Below, piece after piece: positions 1-7,927 of a stretch of DNA of 64,000 nt. Numbering within the stretch: the first letter of the stretch is position 1; the number at the start of each line of letters is the position of its first letter. A program made the position numbers and the translations under genes. The stretch lies in the NCBI RefSeq assembly GCF_024345835.1, contig NZ_JAGQBW010000012.1, forward strand, positions 33,833 through 97,832, given 5' to 3'. The notes beneath the pieces are model-generated. The model saw only the letters and a program-made list of their open reading frames with translations. It was not told where the DNA came from and did no database searches. The DNA is from Synechococcus sp. HJ21-Hayes. GTDB taxonomy: Bacteria > Cyanobacteriota > Cyanobacteriia > PCC-6307 > Cyanobiaceae.

Positions 1-266
1 AGCAGGCGTTGGAGATTGCGGCTGTGTTGTCGGGTGGCTGCCGCCATGGCCACCACGCCGGTGACGATGAAGGCGAGGGCCACCAGTTGCACACTCCAAC
101 CTGGGTTGCCGATCTGGCCTGGATTGCGGCTGTTGATGGCCGCCACGATCTTGTCGAGCCCGAAGCCGAAGCTGATCAGCGAGAGGCAGGTGCGGATCCA
201 GGCCATCAAGGTGCGCTCGGCCCCATCCCGGTTGCGCTGGCGGGCGAGGTTGTCGGTGAGGTTCAT
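1..266 (-). CDS. DUF202 family membrane protein (3' end cut by window edge)
   Basis: The minus strand reads MNLTDNLARQRNRDGAERT, then a hydrophobic helix beginning LMAWIRTCLSLISFGFGLDK and a second helix around residues 58-76. The N-terminal ERT-x-MAWIRT motif and the GFGLDKI stretch are typical of DUF202 (YidH-like) small inner-membrane proteins of unknown function. The reading frame is still open at base 1, so the C-terminus lies outside the window. The ATG at 266-264 overlaps the TGA of the upstream small membrane ORF, so the two are probably translated together. The family assignment is from memory of the motif; no function is claimed. Confidence 0.75.
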   Translation of the reverse strand, partial: MNLTDNLARQRNRDGAERTLMAWIRTCLSLISFGFGLDKIVAAINSRNPGQIGNPGWSVQLVALAFIVTGVVAMAAATRQHSRNLQRL

Positions 267-400
267 GGCTGTGCTCCGTTGTGTTGCTGGTCTGGTTCAA
301 ACCGCATCTCCCCTTCCAGTTCCCTGGCCAGGACTACGTTGAAGATGGTGCGGATCACAGCCACAACCACCATCGCCAGTACCGCAGCGGGCCACCGCAA
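263..400 (-). CDS. small single-helix membrane protein (45 aa), unrecognised
   Basis: A TTG-started 45-residue frame on the minus strand, with an AAGGGG ribosome-binding sequence 7-8 bases upstream. It encodes Met-Arg-Trp-Pro, a hydrophobic helix AAVLAMVVVAVIRTIFNVVL, and a charged tail ARELEGEMRFEPDQ. Its TGA overlaps the ATG of the DUF202 gene. The single helix, positive-inside start and translational coupling suggest a small membrane partner of the DUF202 protein. DUF202 proteins often occur in pairs, but this one has no DUF202 signature. The start codon is inferred; the reading frame closes with a stop just upstream of it. Confidence 0.5.
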   Translation of the reverse strand: MRWPAAVLAMVVVAVIRTIFNVVLARELEGEMRFEPDQQHNGAQP

Positions 401-554
401 GGTAAGGACCCCTTGTCAATGGCGTCAGCGTGATTCGGTGGAACTGCACGGATTCGGCACCTCCAGCGCTGTTGGCCCGCTGTGTCGCGCTGGGGCGCGG
501 ATGGATTGAGGGCTCGTTGGGCGGGCGATAGGGTCGTGCCAGGCAGGCTTCCCC

Positions 555-1685
555 ATGACAATCGCCGCAGCGCAACTGGACATTCAGACCGCGGAGGGTG
601 GCCCGATCGGCGTGATGATCTGCGGCCATGGCAGCCGGAATCGCCAGGCCGTGGCCGAATTCGCCCAGCTGGCGGAGGGCCTGCGGCTGTTGCTGCCCCA
701 CGTGCCGGTGGAGTATGGCTATCTGGAGTTCGCTCGGCCGATCCTGCGCGACGGGCTCGACAAGCTGCGGGCGCAGGGGGTGAAACGGGTGCTGGCGGTG
801 CCCGGGATGCTGTTCGCGGCGGGCCATGCCAAGAACGACATCCCCTCCGTTCTCAATACCTATGCGGCTGAGACCGGCCTGCGCATTGATTACGGCCGCG
901 AGCTCGGCGTGGATCTGCAGATGATCCAGGCCGCTGGTGCCCGCATCCAAGAAGCGCTGGACACCGCGGCGGCCAGAGGTGCCGTTCCCCTCAGCGACAC
1001 CCTGCTGGTGGTGGTGGGGAGGGGCTCCTCCGATCCGGATGCCAACTCCAACGTGTCGAAGGTGACGCGCATGTTGGTGGAGGGCTTCGGTTTTGGCTGG
1101 GGCGAAACCGTGTACTCCGGGGTCACTTTCCCTCTGGTGGAACCGGGCCTGCGCCATGTGGTGCGGCTGGGCTTCAAGCGGATTGTGGTGTTCCCCTATT
1201 TCCTCTTCTCAGGGGTGCTGGTGAGTCGCATCCGCCAGCACACGGCCCTGGTGGCAGCCGACCATCCCGAGGTGGACTTCGTGGATGCCTCTTATCTCGG
1301 TGATCACCCGCTTGTGATCGCCACCTTCCGGGAGCGGGTGGAGGAGGTGGTGCGTGGCGAGGCGCTGATGAATTGCTCCCTCTGCAAGTACCGCGCCCAG
1401 GTGTTGGGGTTTGAGACAGAAGTGGGGGCCCCTCAGCAGAGCCACCACCACCATGTGGAGGGCTTGATCGAGGGCTGCACCCTCTGTGAGCACGAGTGCA
1501 CCGGTGCTTGTCAGCCCGATGGCATCTCGATTCCCCTGGGCCACCATCACAGCCACGATCACGATCACAGCCATGACCACAGTCATAGCCACGATCACGG
1601 CCATGCCCCTTATCCCCACGCGAACCATCCCCTTGGGCCGCGCACCCTTCACAAGCCGACGTTGAAATCCGAAGACAAGGGGTGA
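555..1685 (+). CDS. cbiX: Sirohydrochlorin chelatase, long form with His-rich tail
   Basis: 376 aa. Inserts metal into sirohydrochlorin on the way to cobalamin and/or siroheme. Two CbiX-like lobes are visible: the first opens with IGVMICGHGSRNRQAV (the chelatase metal-site His in GHGSRN), and the second begins near residue 155 with LLVVVGRGSSDPDANSN. After about residue 270 comes MNCSLC, matching the M-x-C-x-x-C element of long-form CbiX proteins that bind an Fe-S cluster, then a second Cys-rich patch, CTLCEHECTGAC. Residues 325-355 are a run of His and Asp (GHHHSHDHDHSHDHSHSH), probably a cobalt/nickel store or donor segment. ATG at 555. Its only close same-strand neighbour, DUF2811, is more than 400 bases downstream. 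Confidence 0.88.
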   Translation: MTIAAAQLDIQTAEGGPIGVMICGHGSRNRQAVAEFAQLAEGLRLLLPHVPVEYGYLEFARPILRDGLDKLRAQGVKRVLAVPGMLFAAGHAKNDIPSVLNTYAAETGLRIDYGRELGVDLQMIQAAGARIQEALDTAAARGAVPLSDTLLVVVGRGSSDPDANSNVSKVTRMLVEGFGFGWGETVYSGVTFPLVEPGLRHVVRLGFKRIVVFPYFLFSGVLVSRIRQHTALVAADHPEVDFVDASYLGDHPLVIATFRERVEEVVRGEALMNCSLCKYRAQVLGFETEVGAPQQSHHHHVEGLIEGCTLCEHECTGACQPDGISIPLGHHHSHDHDHSHDHSHSHDHGHAPYPHANHPLGPRTLHKPTLKSEDKG

Positions 1686-2122
1686 CTTCGCTCGCCTCAT
1701 CCGTCTCGATGTCAGCCGCGTCCCATGAGACCACCGGCTGATAGGGCCTGCTTATCGCGTCCTGCTTTCCCCAGTGGTGGGGCATGTCCCCCAGGTCTGT
1801 CTGCTGTTTTCCCCAGCCGATGGCTCGAAACGCTCCGTCTGTTGTGGGCTTGGGGATTGCGGCATGTCGTCCACAACGCACTTGACAGACCCCACGCTGC
1901 TGCTAGCCGGGCTCCGTCCCCCTCGGAGGATGCCGCCGAAAACCCCTGGGCCACCAGCAGTCTCAAGCATGAGCCGGATGGTTCCGGGTCCGGGCGACCC
2001 CTTTGACGCACAGGCCTTCGCCGTGGCTTTCTGGCTGCAGACCACGGGGCAGCACGCTTGGACGGAGACATGGCGAGGGAGAGCACCCAGCAGCAGGAGG
2101 CTGTCCCGGTTGTTGCCCCCGG
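1686..2122. other. Intergenic stretch with no supported gene
   Basis: About 440 bases between cbiX and the DUF2811 gene. Open frames exist on both strands, but their translations are low-complexity Pro/Arg/Ser-rich text with no recognisable motif. An inverted repeat GTTGTGG ... CCACAAC with a 26-base spacer lies near 1841-1880, and a short GGGG-CATGT-CCCC element lies near 1782. Either could be part of an untranslated leader, but neither is convincing alone. No promoter or riboswitch is recognised. Confidence 0.4.
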
Positions 2123-2314
2123 GTGAGTCTGGAGGCCGAGGTGCCAGAAGCCCTGTTCGAGGGCATGCGGGCCTTCCTGGAGGGCCGCCCAGAATGGGAC
2201 CAATACCGGGTGATCACCTCGGCCCTGGCCAGTTTCCTCTTCCAGAACGGTTGCACGGATCGTTGCGTGTCCCAGCACTATCTCAACGGTCTCTTCATGC
2301 ATCCCGGTGAGTGA
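2123..2314 (+). CDS. DUF2811 family small protein
   Basis: 63 aa from a GTG start: VSLEAEVPEALFEGM, later VITSALASFLFQNG and ending SQHYLNGLF-MHPGE. This matches the cyanobacterial DUF2811 family, whose members begin at the SLEAE-P-ALFE motif, so I use the GTG at 2123 and not the upstream ATG at 2003. The extra 40 residues from 2003 are unrelated low-complexity sequence. Function unknown. The family is widespread in cyanobacteria and always small. A strong hairpin follows within 15 bases of the stop. Confidence 0.75.
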   Translation: MSLEAEVPEALFEGMRAFLEGRPEWDQYRVITSALASFLFQNGCTDRCVSQHYLNGLFMHPGE

Positions 2315-2318
2315 ACAC

Positions 2319-2345
2319 AAAAAAGCGGGAGTGCCGCGCTCCCGC
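2319..2345 (-). terminator. Rho-independent terminator (minus-strand GMC gene; may also act on DUF2811)
   Basis: Stem GCGGGAG (2325-2331), 7-base loop, CTCCCGC (2339-2345), with six A at 2319-2324. Read on the minus strand this is a 7-bp G+C-rich stem followed by six T, a textbook intrinsic terminator about 110 bases after the GMC oxidoreductase stop. On the plus strand no T run follows, so it is a weaker stop for DUF2811. Confidence 0.75.
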
Positions 2346-2456
2346 CTGTGGTTTCTCCCTTGCCCGACCTGTTAGAGGTCGCCAGGTGAGTGTGCGAGAG
2401 CTGCCAGGATCGAACTGTGGTGGATGACACCAGATCCACGATTCAGCGTTCGCGAT

Positions 2457-4079
2457 TCACAACAGACCGCCCTTGAACTTGCTGGCGGCGTGGTCGCAGG
2501 CCCGCCAGGTCACCGCCATTTCCGTGAGGGTGGGGCTTTGCCAGCCGGCACTGGGCCAGCAGCTGCCATCGGTCACCAGCAGGTTGGGGGTCCGCCAGAG
2601 TTGGTTCCAGGGGTTCAGCACACCGGCCTCCTCATGGGCGGCCATCGGCGCCCCACCCAGCTCATGGATGTAGTACCCGGGTGGCGGTGCATCAGGGGCC
2701 AGGGCCAGGCTGCCCTGCACTAGGGGCTCCACCAGGGGCATCACGAACAGGTCGGCCAGCGGGGCGATGCGGCCACCGCCGCTGGCCACCACGGCCTCCA
2801 TGCGAGCCTGCATGTGGGCCACCATTCGGGCTTCGTTCTCCCCCCAGCGGCAGTCGATGTGGGCGATGGGCAGGCCCCAGGCATCCACTCTGTTGGGGTC
2901 GAGGCTGATGCGGTTGTGCCGCTCGGCCAGCACCTCCCCGTGGCCGATCAGGAAGCCCACCGCGGCTGAGCGGTCCCGCTTCAGGGCTTGAGGTGGGTCA
3001 AAGCGCTGGATGCCGCTCCAGAGGCCATAGCCCCGCAGGAAATCGCACGCGCTCGAGTCGCCGAGGTTCACCGTGTTGGGGATGAACACGCTGCCGGCGC
3101 CGGAGAGTTCGGTGTCGCCTGGTGCTGGCTGATCTGGCAGGGCAAAGAAACGACTGGTGGAGATGTGGTCCATCAGGTAGTGGCCCAGGTGGCCGCTCAC
3201 GTCCTCCAGCTGCCCCTGTTGCTGGGAGTGCAGCAGGATCCGCACGCTCTCGATGGTGGAGGCGCAGAGCACCACCAGCTGGGCGGATTGTTCGTGCCAT
3301 TGGCCCGTCGCTGCGTCGACGTAGGCCACCCCATTGGCTCGGCCGTTGCGCTGATCCACGCAGACATGGCTTACCACCGCTTGGCTCTGCACCCGCACCC
3401 GGCCCGTGGCCAGGGCGATGGCCAGGGCGCCTCCCTGGGAGCAGGAACGGGGCCAGGGGCCGTCGGAGGCGCGGCGCAGGGCGAAGCCGCGGGAATGGAT
3501 CAGCGGCAGCCCCAGCTGGCGCTGCACGGCGGCCTGCAGGTGGGCTTCCGCCGGTGTGAACGGCAGGGGGGGCTTGTAGTGGCCATCGGGTAACTGGGCC
3601 AGGCCGTCGCAGTGGCCATGCACTTGCAGCAGGGCTTCCAGGCGCTGGTACCAGGGGGCCAGATCGCGATGCTGGATGGGCCAGCTACGGCCGTGGCCAT
3701 CGCGCTCTGCCGCCTTGAACTCGTAATCCGACAGCCGCAGGGTGATGCCCCCCCACGTGAGGCTCTTGCCGCCCACCTGGCGCCCCCGGGTCCACAGAAA
3801 AGGCCGCTCAGCCGGGGTGGAATAGGGGTTGCGGCGCTCGTCAACAAAGAGCTCAGGGTTGGCTTTCCAGTAGCCGGGGTGATTGGCGGCCAGCCGCTGT
3901 TTGCCGCTGCTGAGATTGGCCAGCCGCCGCAGGGTGTTCTGCGGTTCGTTGCCGAAGGCCCGATCGGCCGTGAGTTCCGGACCCGCCTCCAGCACCAGCA
4001 CCTCGAGGCCGGCCTGGGCCAGGGCCATCGCGGCCACTCCGCCCGTGGCGCCGGACCCCACCACGATGGCTTGCACCAT
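2457..4079 (-). CDS. GMC-family FAD-dependent oxidoreductase
   Basis: 540 aa, the usual length for a glucose-methanol-choline oxidoreductase. The N-terminus has the FAD-binding dinucleotide fold (AIVVGSGATGGVAAMALAQA, residues 4-23) followed by VLVLEAGPE, the acidic end of the ADP-ribose loop. TRGRQVGGKSLTWGG near residue 98 is the second GMC signature. The C-terminus has HELGGAPM with the expected active-site His and the closing FAD motif VTDGSCWPSAGWQSPTLT. The electron acceptor and substrate (sugar, alcohol or sterol-like) cannot be told from sequence. No signal peptide is seen. An ArsR-type regulator lies 109 bases upstream on the same strand and could control it. Confidence 0.85.
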   Translation of the reverse strand: MVQAIVVGSGATGGVAAMALAQAGLEVLVLEAGPELTADRAFGNEPQNTLRRLANLSSGKQRLAANHPGYWKANPELFVDERRNPYSTPAERPFLWTRGRQVGGKSLTWGGITLRLSDYEFKAAERDGHGRSWPIQHRDLAPWYQRLEALLQVHGHCDGLAQLPDGHYKPPLPFTPAEAHLQAAVQRQLGLPLIHSRGFALRRASDGPWPRSCSQGGALAIALATGRVRVQSQAVVSHVCVDQRNGRANGVAYVDAATGQWHEQSAQLVVLCASTIESVRILLHSQQQGQLEDVSGHLGHYLMDHISTSRFFALPDQPAPGDTELSGAGSVFIPNTVNLGDSSACDFLRGYGLWSGIQRFDPPQALKRDRSAAVGFLIGHGEVLAERHNRISLDPNRVDAWGLPIAHIDCRWGENEARMVAHMQARMEAVVASGGGRIAPLADLFVMPLVEPLVQGSLALAPDAPPPGYYIHELGGAPMAAHEEAGVLNPWNQLWRTPNLLVTDGSCWPSAGWQSPTLTEMAVTWRACDHAASKFKGGLL

Positions 4080-4188
4080 TAGAAGAACGCCACCGGTGTG
4101 GCCAGGGGCGTGGCAGGGATTGGCACCATGGGGCCCATCTTTTCAGAGCCCAGTCCTGCTGGCGGCCTGGGTGGCGGGATCGCGCTGC

Positions 4189-4527
4189 TCAGGCGCTCTG
4201 CAGTTGCTTGAGCTGATCCTGCAGCCGTTGCTTGAGGCGCTGTTGCACCAGTGAGCAGAGGTCGGCCACCAGGTCGCCATCGGTGCTCCAGATGGTGCGT
4301 ACGCCATCGCGTTGGCACCGCACCAGGCCAGCCCGCTGCAGCTGGCCCAGCTGGCGGCTGATGTGGGACTGGGAGAACCCGGTGGCCTCGATCAGCGAAG
4401 CCACATCCATCGGCCCCTGCCTGAGTTGGCAGAGCAGCTGTAGCCGTGCCGGCTCACTCAGCAGGCGGAAAAATTGGCTGTACTCCTCAAGCAGCTGGGG
4501 ACTGGGCATGGACCCGGCGGCGTCCAT
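4189..4527 (-). CDS. ArsR-type winged-helix transcriptional regulator
   Basis: 112 aa. The core FFRLLSEPARLQLLCQLRQG, then DVASLIEATGFSQSHISRQL (recognition helix) and GLVRCQRDGVRTIW (wing) give the classic ArsR/SmtB fold. It lacks the CVC metal motif of arsenic sensors; the only Cys residues (about 33, 71 and 90) are scattered, so the ligand is unknown. The C-terminal helix is long and Gln/Leu-rich. It lies directly upstream of the GMC oxidoreductase in the same direction, so control of that gene is a fair inference. The start could also be the second Met at 4509. Confidence 0.8.
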   Translation of the reverse strand: MDAAGSMPSPQLLEEYSQFFRLLSEPARLQLLCQLRQGPMDVASLIEATGFSQSHISRQLGQLQRAGLVRCQRDGVRTIWSTDGDLVADLCSLVQQRLKQRLQDQLKQLQSA

Positions 4528-4651
4528 CGTAGTCCTTTATGGCGATAGACTCATTGTAGCGTGCCCAGTTGCGGGGCAGGTCTGGGGGCGGTTTGCGCCC
4601 TTGCTGTGAAAATTTCACGCCCTATCCTGGGCCCATGCCTTCAGGCCCCCC

Positions 4652-4909
4652 ATGCACTTCTGGGCCCCTGATACCGATCCAGTCCATCCCATGGATTGCA
4701 CGCAGCCGGAGCGCTACGTGCTGCAACGGCTCAAGACCCAGGGCTTTCTCGCCATTGCTGCCGATGGTGTTCAGCTGGTGGATGTGGAAACCTCGCACCA
4801 GGCCCATTGGTTCCACACCCACGAAGCGGCCCTGCGGGCAGCCCTAGAGCTCAACGCCGAAGGCCGTGGCCCCTTCGACGTGGTGAAGCTGGAAGTGGAC
4901 GTGCTTTGA
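4652..4909 (+). CDS. Conserved-looking small protein, 85 aa, function unknown
   Basis: An 85-residue frame with globular, non-repetitive composition: ERYVLQRLKTQGFLAIAADG, VQLVDVETSHQAHWFHTHEA, ending FDVVKLEVDVL. I do not recognise the family with certainty. The mix of beta-forming segments and a His-rich centre (HQAHWFHTHEA) suggests a compact soluble protein. An alternative start is the Met at 4691, just before DCTQPERY. It is followed by a strong bidirectional terminator and stands alone, divergent from the ArsR gene. Confidence 0.6.
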   Translation: MHFWAPDTDPVHPMDCTQPERYVLQRLKTQGFLAIAADGVQLVDVETSHQAHWFHTHEAALRAALELNAEGRGPFDVVKLEVDVL

Positions 4910-4953
4910 GGGGGTGACGCTTGGGGTTTGCTCCAGGCGGGAATCGCCAACAA

Positions 4954-4984
4954 AAAAGCTCCTCAGTTGGACTGAGGAGCTTTT
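4954..4984. terminator. Bidirectional intrinsic terminator
   Basis: A perfect 14-bp inverted repeat: AAAAGCTCCTCAGT (4954-4967), loop TGG, ACTGAGGAGCTTTT (4971-4984). Flanking A and T runs make it function on both strands, ending the small plus-strand gene and the minus-strand initiator tRNA. Confidence 0.85.
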
Positions 4985-5014
4985 GTTCATGCCCTCGTGG
5001 GGCGTCGTTGGAGT

Positions 5015-5091
<77 letters not shown>

Positions 5092-5179
5092 TCGACCCCT
5101 GAACCATACAACACGGCGTCCCCCCCAGGCAATGAAGGGCAGGATGGAGAGACGTCGACCCGCGGCAGGGCCGCTTCGC

Positions 5180-6241
5180 ATGAATCGCTACCTCCGCTAC
5201 GTGCGGTTTCCGTTCATCTGCTGCGTCATGGGCCTGGCCGTGATCTTTGTGGCCAAGGGTGGGTTTAGCCCCGCTGGGCTGCAGGCCGTGTGGGTCACCC
5301 TGGTGCTGCTGGCCCTGGAGATCAGCCTCTCCTTCGATAACGCCGTGGTGAACGCCCGCGTGCTGGAGAAGCTCACCCCCGGCCAGCAGAACTTCTTCCT
5401 CACCTGGGGCCTGGTGATCCCGGTGTTCGGGGTGCGCTTCCTCGGCCCTCTGGTGCTGGTGAGCCTGGCCGGTGGCATCGGCATCGGCGAAGCCCTGGAT
5501 GCGGCCCTGCATCATCCGGAGCATTACCACGAGCTGCTTGAGCTGGCGGAGCCGCGGATTCTGGCCTTCGGGGGCATGTTTCTGCTGATGGTGTTCCTGC
5601 GTTATTTCTTTGATGAGGCCAAAACCTTGCACTGGGTCCAGGTGCTCGAGAAGCGCCTCAGCCAGGCGGGCAGGGTGCCGTCCCTGGAGGTGGCTGTGGC
5701 CCTGGTGATCCTGATGCTGGTGGCCACGGTGTTGCCGGGTCCCTTACGCAGCGACGTGCTGTTCGCTGGTTTGATCGGCCTGGTGCTGCAGATTCTCAGC
5801 ACGTCACTGGCGGACGTCTTCGGCGGTGAGGAGGAAGCGGTGGGCCGAATGGCCGCCAGCGGCGGCCTGGCCAGTCTGGTGTATCTGGAGCTGCTCGATG
5901 CCTCCTTCAGTCTCGACGGCACCATCGGTGCCTTCGCCATCACCAGCGACCTAGGCCTGATCATGAGCGGTTTGGGCCTGGGAGCCCTGTTCATCCGCTC
6001 GCTCACGGTGATGCTCAGCCGGGAGAAGGCGCTCGACCAGCTCATCTATCTCGAGCACGGCGCTCACTACGCCATTGGGGCCCTCGGGTTGCTGATGCTC
6101 GCCGGTGTGGTGATCGGCCGCTGGGGCTGGCACGTGCCCGAGTGGCTGAGCGGCCTGATCGGTGTGGTGCTGCTGGTGTTGGCCCTCGGCGATTCGCTGC
6201 GCCACAGCCGGCGCCATCAGACCCTGCCCTCGTCCCACTGA
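5180..6241 (+). CDS. DUF475 / TerC-like integral membrane protein
   Basis: About 353 aa with seven to nine hydrophobic helices. The helix-2 motif LALEISLSFDNAVVNARVLE, with an acidic SFDNA centre, and a second copy of the theme, LLDASFSLDGTIGAFAITSD, are characteristic of DUF475, a relative of the TerC metal/tellurite-associated membrane proteins. The paired Asp/Asn residues inside the membrane suggest cation handling; the actual substrate is unknown. I start at ATG 5180 (MNRYLRYVRFPF). An upstream ATG at 5132 would add 16 basic residues and cannot be excluded. It lies divergent from the initiator tRNA and 15 bases before the transaldolase-family gene. Confidence 0.8.
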   Translation: MNRYLRYVRFPFICCVMGLAVIFVAKGGFSPAGLQAVWVTLVLLALEISLSFDNAVVNARVLEKLTPGQQNFFLTWGLVIPVFGVRFLGPLVLVSLAGGIGIGEALDAALHHPEHYHELLELAEPRILAFGGMFLLMVFLRYFFDEAKTLHWVQVLEKRLSQAGRVPSLEVAVALVILMLVATVLPGPLRSDVLFAGLIGLVLQILSTSLADVFGGEEEAVGRMAASGGLASLVYLELLDASFSLDGTIGAFAITSDLGLIMSGLGLGALFIRSLTVMLSREKALDQLIYLEHGAHYAIGALGLLMLAGVVIGRWGWHVPEWLSGLIGVVLLVLALGDSLRHSRRHQTLPSSH

Positions 6242-6256
6242 CGCCCCTCACACCCC

Positions 6257-6910
6257 ATGGCCTTGCGACTGTTTCTCGATACGGCTGATCCCGAGGCCTG
6301 GGAGCAGTGGCTGCCCAGCGGGCTCTTCCATGGCGTCACCACCAACCCCACCCTGTTGCGGAGAGCCGGGCAGCCCTGCGATCTCGCCAGCCTGCAGGAG
6401 CTCAGTCTGCGAGCTCTGGAGCTGGGGGCCCGGGAGCTGCACCTCCAGGCCTGGGGGGATGATCTGGCCGGTTGTGGCGCAGCGCTGGCGGCGATCGCCC
6501 CTGGGCGCATCTGGGTGAAACTGCCGATCACCCGCTCGGGGGCCGAGGCGGCCAGGCTGTTGATGGCCGCCGGGGTGTCCATCACCTTCACGGCCTGCTA
6601 CGAGCCGGCCCAGGTGTTACTGGCGGTGGCCCTGGGGGCCGATTATCTGGCCCCCTACCTTGGCCGCATCAGCGACCTGGGCCGCGATGGCCACACGGAG
6701 CTGATCCGCATGCAGCGCTGTGTGGATGGGCTGGCTTCTCCCCTGCGGTTGTTGGTGGCCAGCCTGCGCCAGCCCGACGACCTGGCCAGGCTGGCGGCCG
6801 AAGGCCTCAACACCTTCACCATCAGTCCGCCGATTGCTGAGGCGCTGTTCAGCTGTGGGGCCACAGAGGCGGCCGCCGCCCAGTTCGAGCGTGATGCCAG
6901 CGCTCTCTAA
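6257..6910 (+). CDS. Transaldolase / fructose-6-phosphate aldolase family protein
   Basis: 217 aa, the size of small (TalC/FSA-type) transaldolases. The beta-barrel landmarks are FLDTADPEAW at the N-terminus, FHGVTTNPTLL (strand 2), IWVKLPIT with the Schiff-base Lys near residue 94, and ITFTACYEPAQVLLA. It probably cleaves or transfers dihydroxyacetone units between sugar phosphates in the cytosol. Whether it is a true transaldolase or an aldolase is not decidable from sequence. It starts 15 bases after the DUF475 stop. Its TAA overlaps the stop of the convergent asparaginase by 3 bases. Confidence 0.85.
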   Translation: MALRLFLDTADPEAWEQWLPSGLFHGVTTNPTLLRRAGQPCDLASLQELSLRALELGARELHLQAWGDDLAGCGAALAAIAPGRIWVKLPITRSGAEAARLLMAAGVSITFTACYEPAQVLLAVALGADYLAPYLGRISDLGRDGHTELIRMQRCVDGLASPLRLLVASLRQPDDLARLAAEGLNTFTISPPIAEALFSCGATEAAAAQFERDASAL

Positions 6911-7887
6911 CGGCCGTTATCGAAGCGCAGCTCGCCGTTCACCTCGAGCCTCACCCCCTCATTGGGCTGAAGGAAGGCCTGGCTCAGTTCCTCGAGGGTG
7001 AGGGGGGTGAGCCACTCCAGCTGCTTCATCAGGTGCAGGGCCACGGCGTGTTTGGCACGGCTGGCACCGTCCTCCACCTTGATGGCGAGGCCAAGACCTT
7101 CCCCCAAGCGGCTGAGGCACTGGATGCCTTCGGCGCCGCCCTTGCTGAGTACCTGGCCATGGCTCGAGCGCATCACTTCGGTGTCGAAGCGGCCACTGCC
7201 AGCCACCAGCTCGGGGTGGGCCAGCATGGCCCGGCTGAGCCGTTCCAGTTCGGCCTGCTCGGAGGCCCCCAGGTGGGCAAACAGCAGGGCCATCTGGGAG
7301 AGCTGTAGCTGCAGGGTGGGGGCGCCACAGTCGTCGCGGGCGGTTACCAGTTCAGCGCCTGGCATGCCCAGCAATTCCCCGACGCGCTTGAGCACTTGCT
7401 GTTGCAGGGGATGGTCGGTCTGCAGGTAGCTCTCCAGGGGCCAGTGCATGCGCCGGCAGGTGGCCAAGAAGGCGGCATGCTTGCCGGAGCAGTTGTGCTC
7501 CAGGGGGCTTTCCTTACCCCTGGGGGTGGGGCATTGCAGCTGTTCGGTGTCCAGGTCCGCCTTCCAGAGGATCTTGAAGGCCTCACGGGCCTGACTGGCT
7601 TCCCCGGCATGGGAGGCGCAGGCGATGGCCAGAGCCCGGTCGTCGCTGCCGGCTTGATCAGCGGCACCGCTGGCCACAAACACCTGGGCCTGGAAGGGTT
7701 TGAGCGCCGAGCGGATGAAGCTCAGCTGCTGGGGATCGCCGGCTCGCATCAGCACCCGGCCACGCTGGTCGCACACCACAGCGTGCACCCGATGCAGGGA
7801 TTCAGCGATGCCGTTACGGGTGAGCCGCACCTCCAGCGGTGGCATGCCGGGACGGGCTGCGGAACCGAAGCTGCTCGAGAAGGTCAT
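6907..7887 (-). CDS. Asparaginase, type-II rhizobial (ReAV-like) family
   Basis: 326 aa. The motif EHNCSGKHAAFLATC (about residue 140) supplies the Ser-x-x-Lys pair of the asparaginase family typified by the Rhizobium etli enzyme, which is unrelated to the classic E. coli fold. Other family marks are FIRSALKPFQAQVF near residue 57, TARDDCGAPTLQL near 193, and GSGRFDTEVM. It hydrolyses asparagine to aspartate and ammonia. No signal peptide, so probably cytosolic. It is followed 40 bases later on its 5' side by the CGLD27 gene in the same direction. Confidence 0.88.
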   Translation of the reverse strand: MTFSSSFGSAARPGMPPLEVRLTRNGIAESLHRVHAVVCDQRGRVLMRAGDPQQLSFIRSALKPFQAQVFVASGAADQAGSDDRALAIACASHAGEASQAREAFKILWKADLDTEQLQCPTPRGKESPLEHNCSGKHAAFLATCRRMHWPLESYLQTDHPLQQQVLKRVGELLGMPGAELVTARDDCGAPTLQLQLSQMALLFAHLGASEQAELERLSRAMLAHPELVAGSGRFDTEVMRSSHGQVLSKGGAEGIQCLSRLGEGLGLAIKVEDGASRAKHAVALHLMKQLEWLTPLTLEELSQAFLQPNEGVRLEVNGELRFDNGR

Positions 7888-7927
7888 TGCGGGGCTGAGG
7901 GCTCGGCCCAGGCCGAAGCCGGTTGGC

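Noticed and set aside
297..1157. Antisense frame of 286 codons over cbiX
   Set aside because: Runs antisense to conserved CbiX motifs and has no recognisable protein features.
2400..2430. Minus-strand tRNA suggested by CAGTTCGATCCTG
   Set aside because: The stem pairs only three bases and no acceptor or anticodon arm can be drawn around it.
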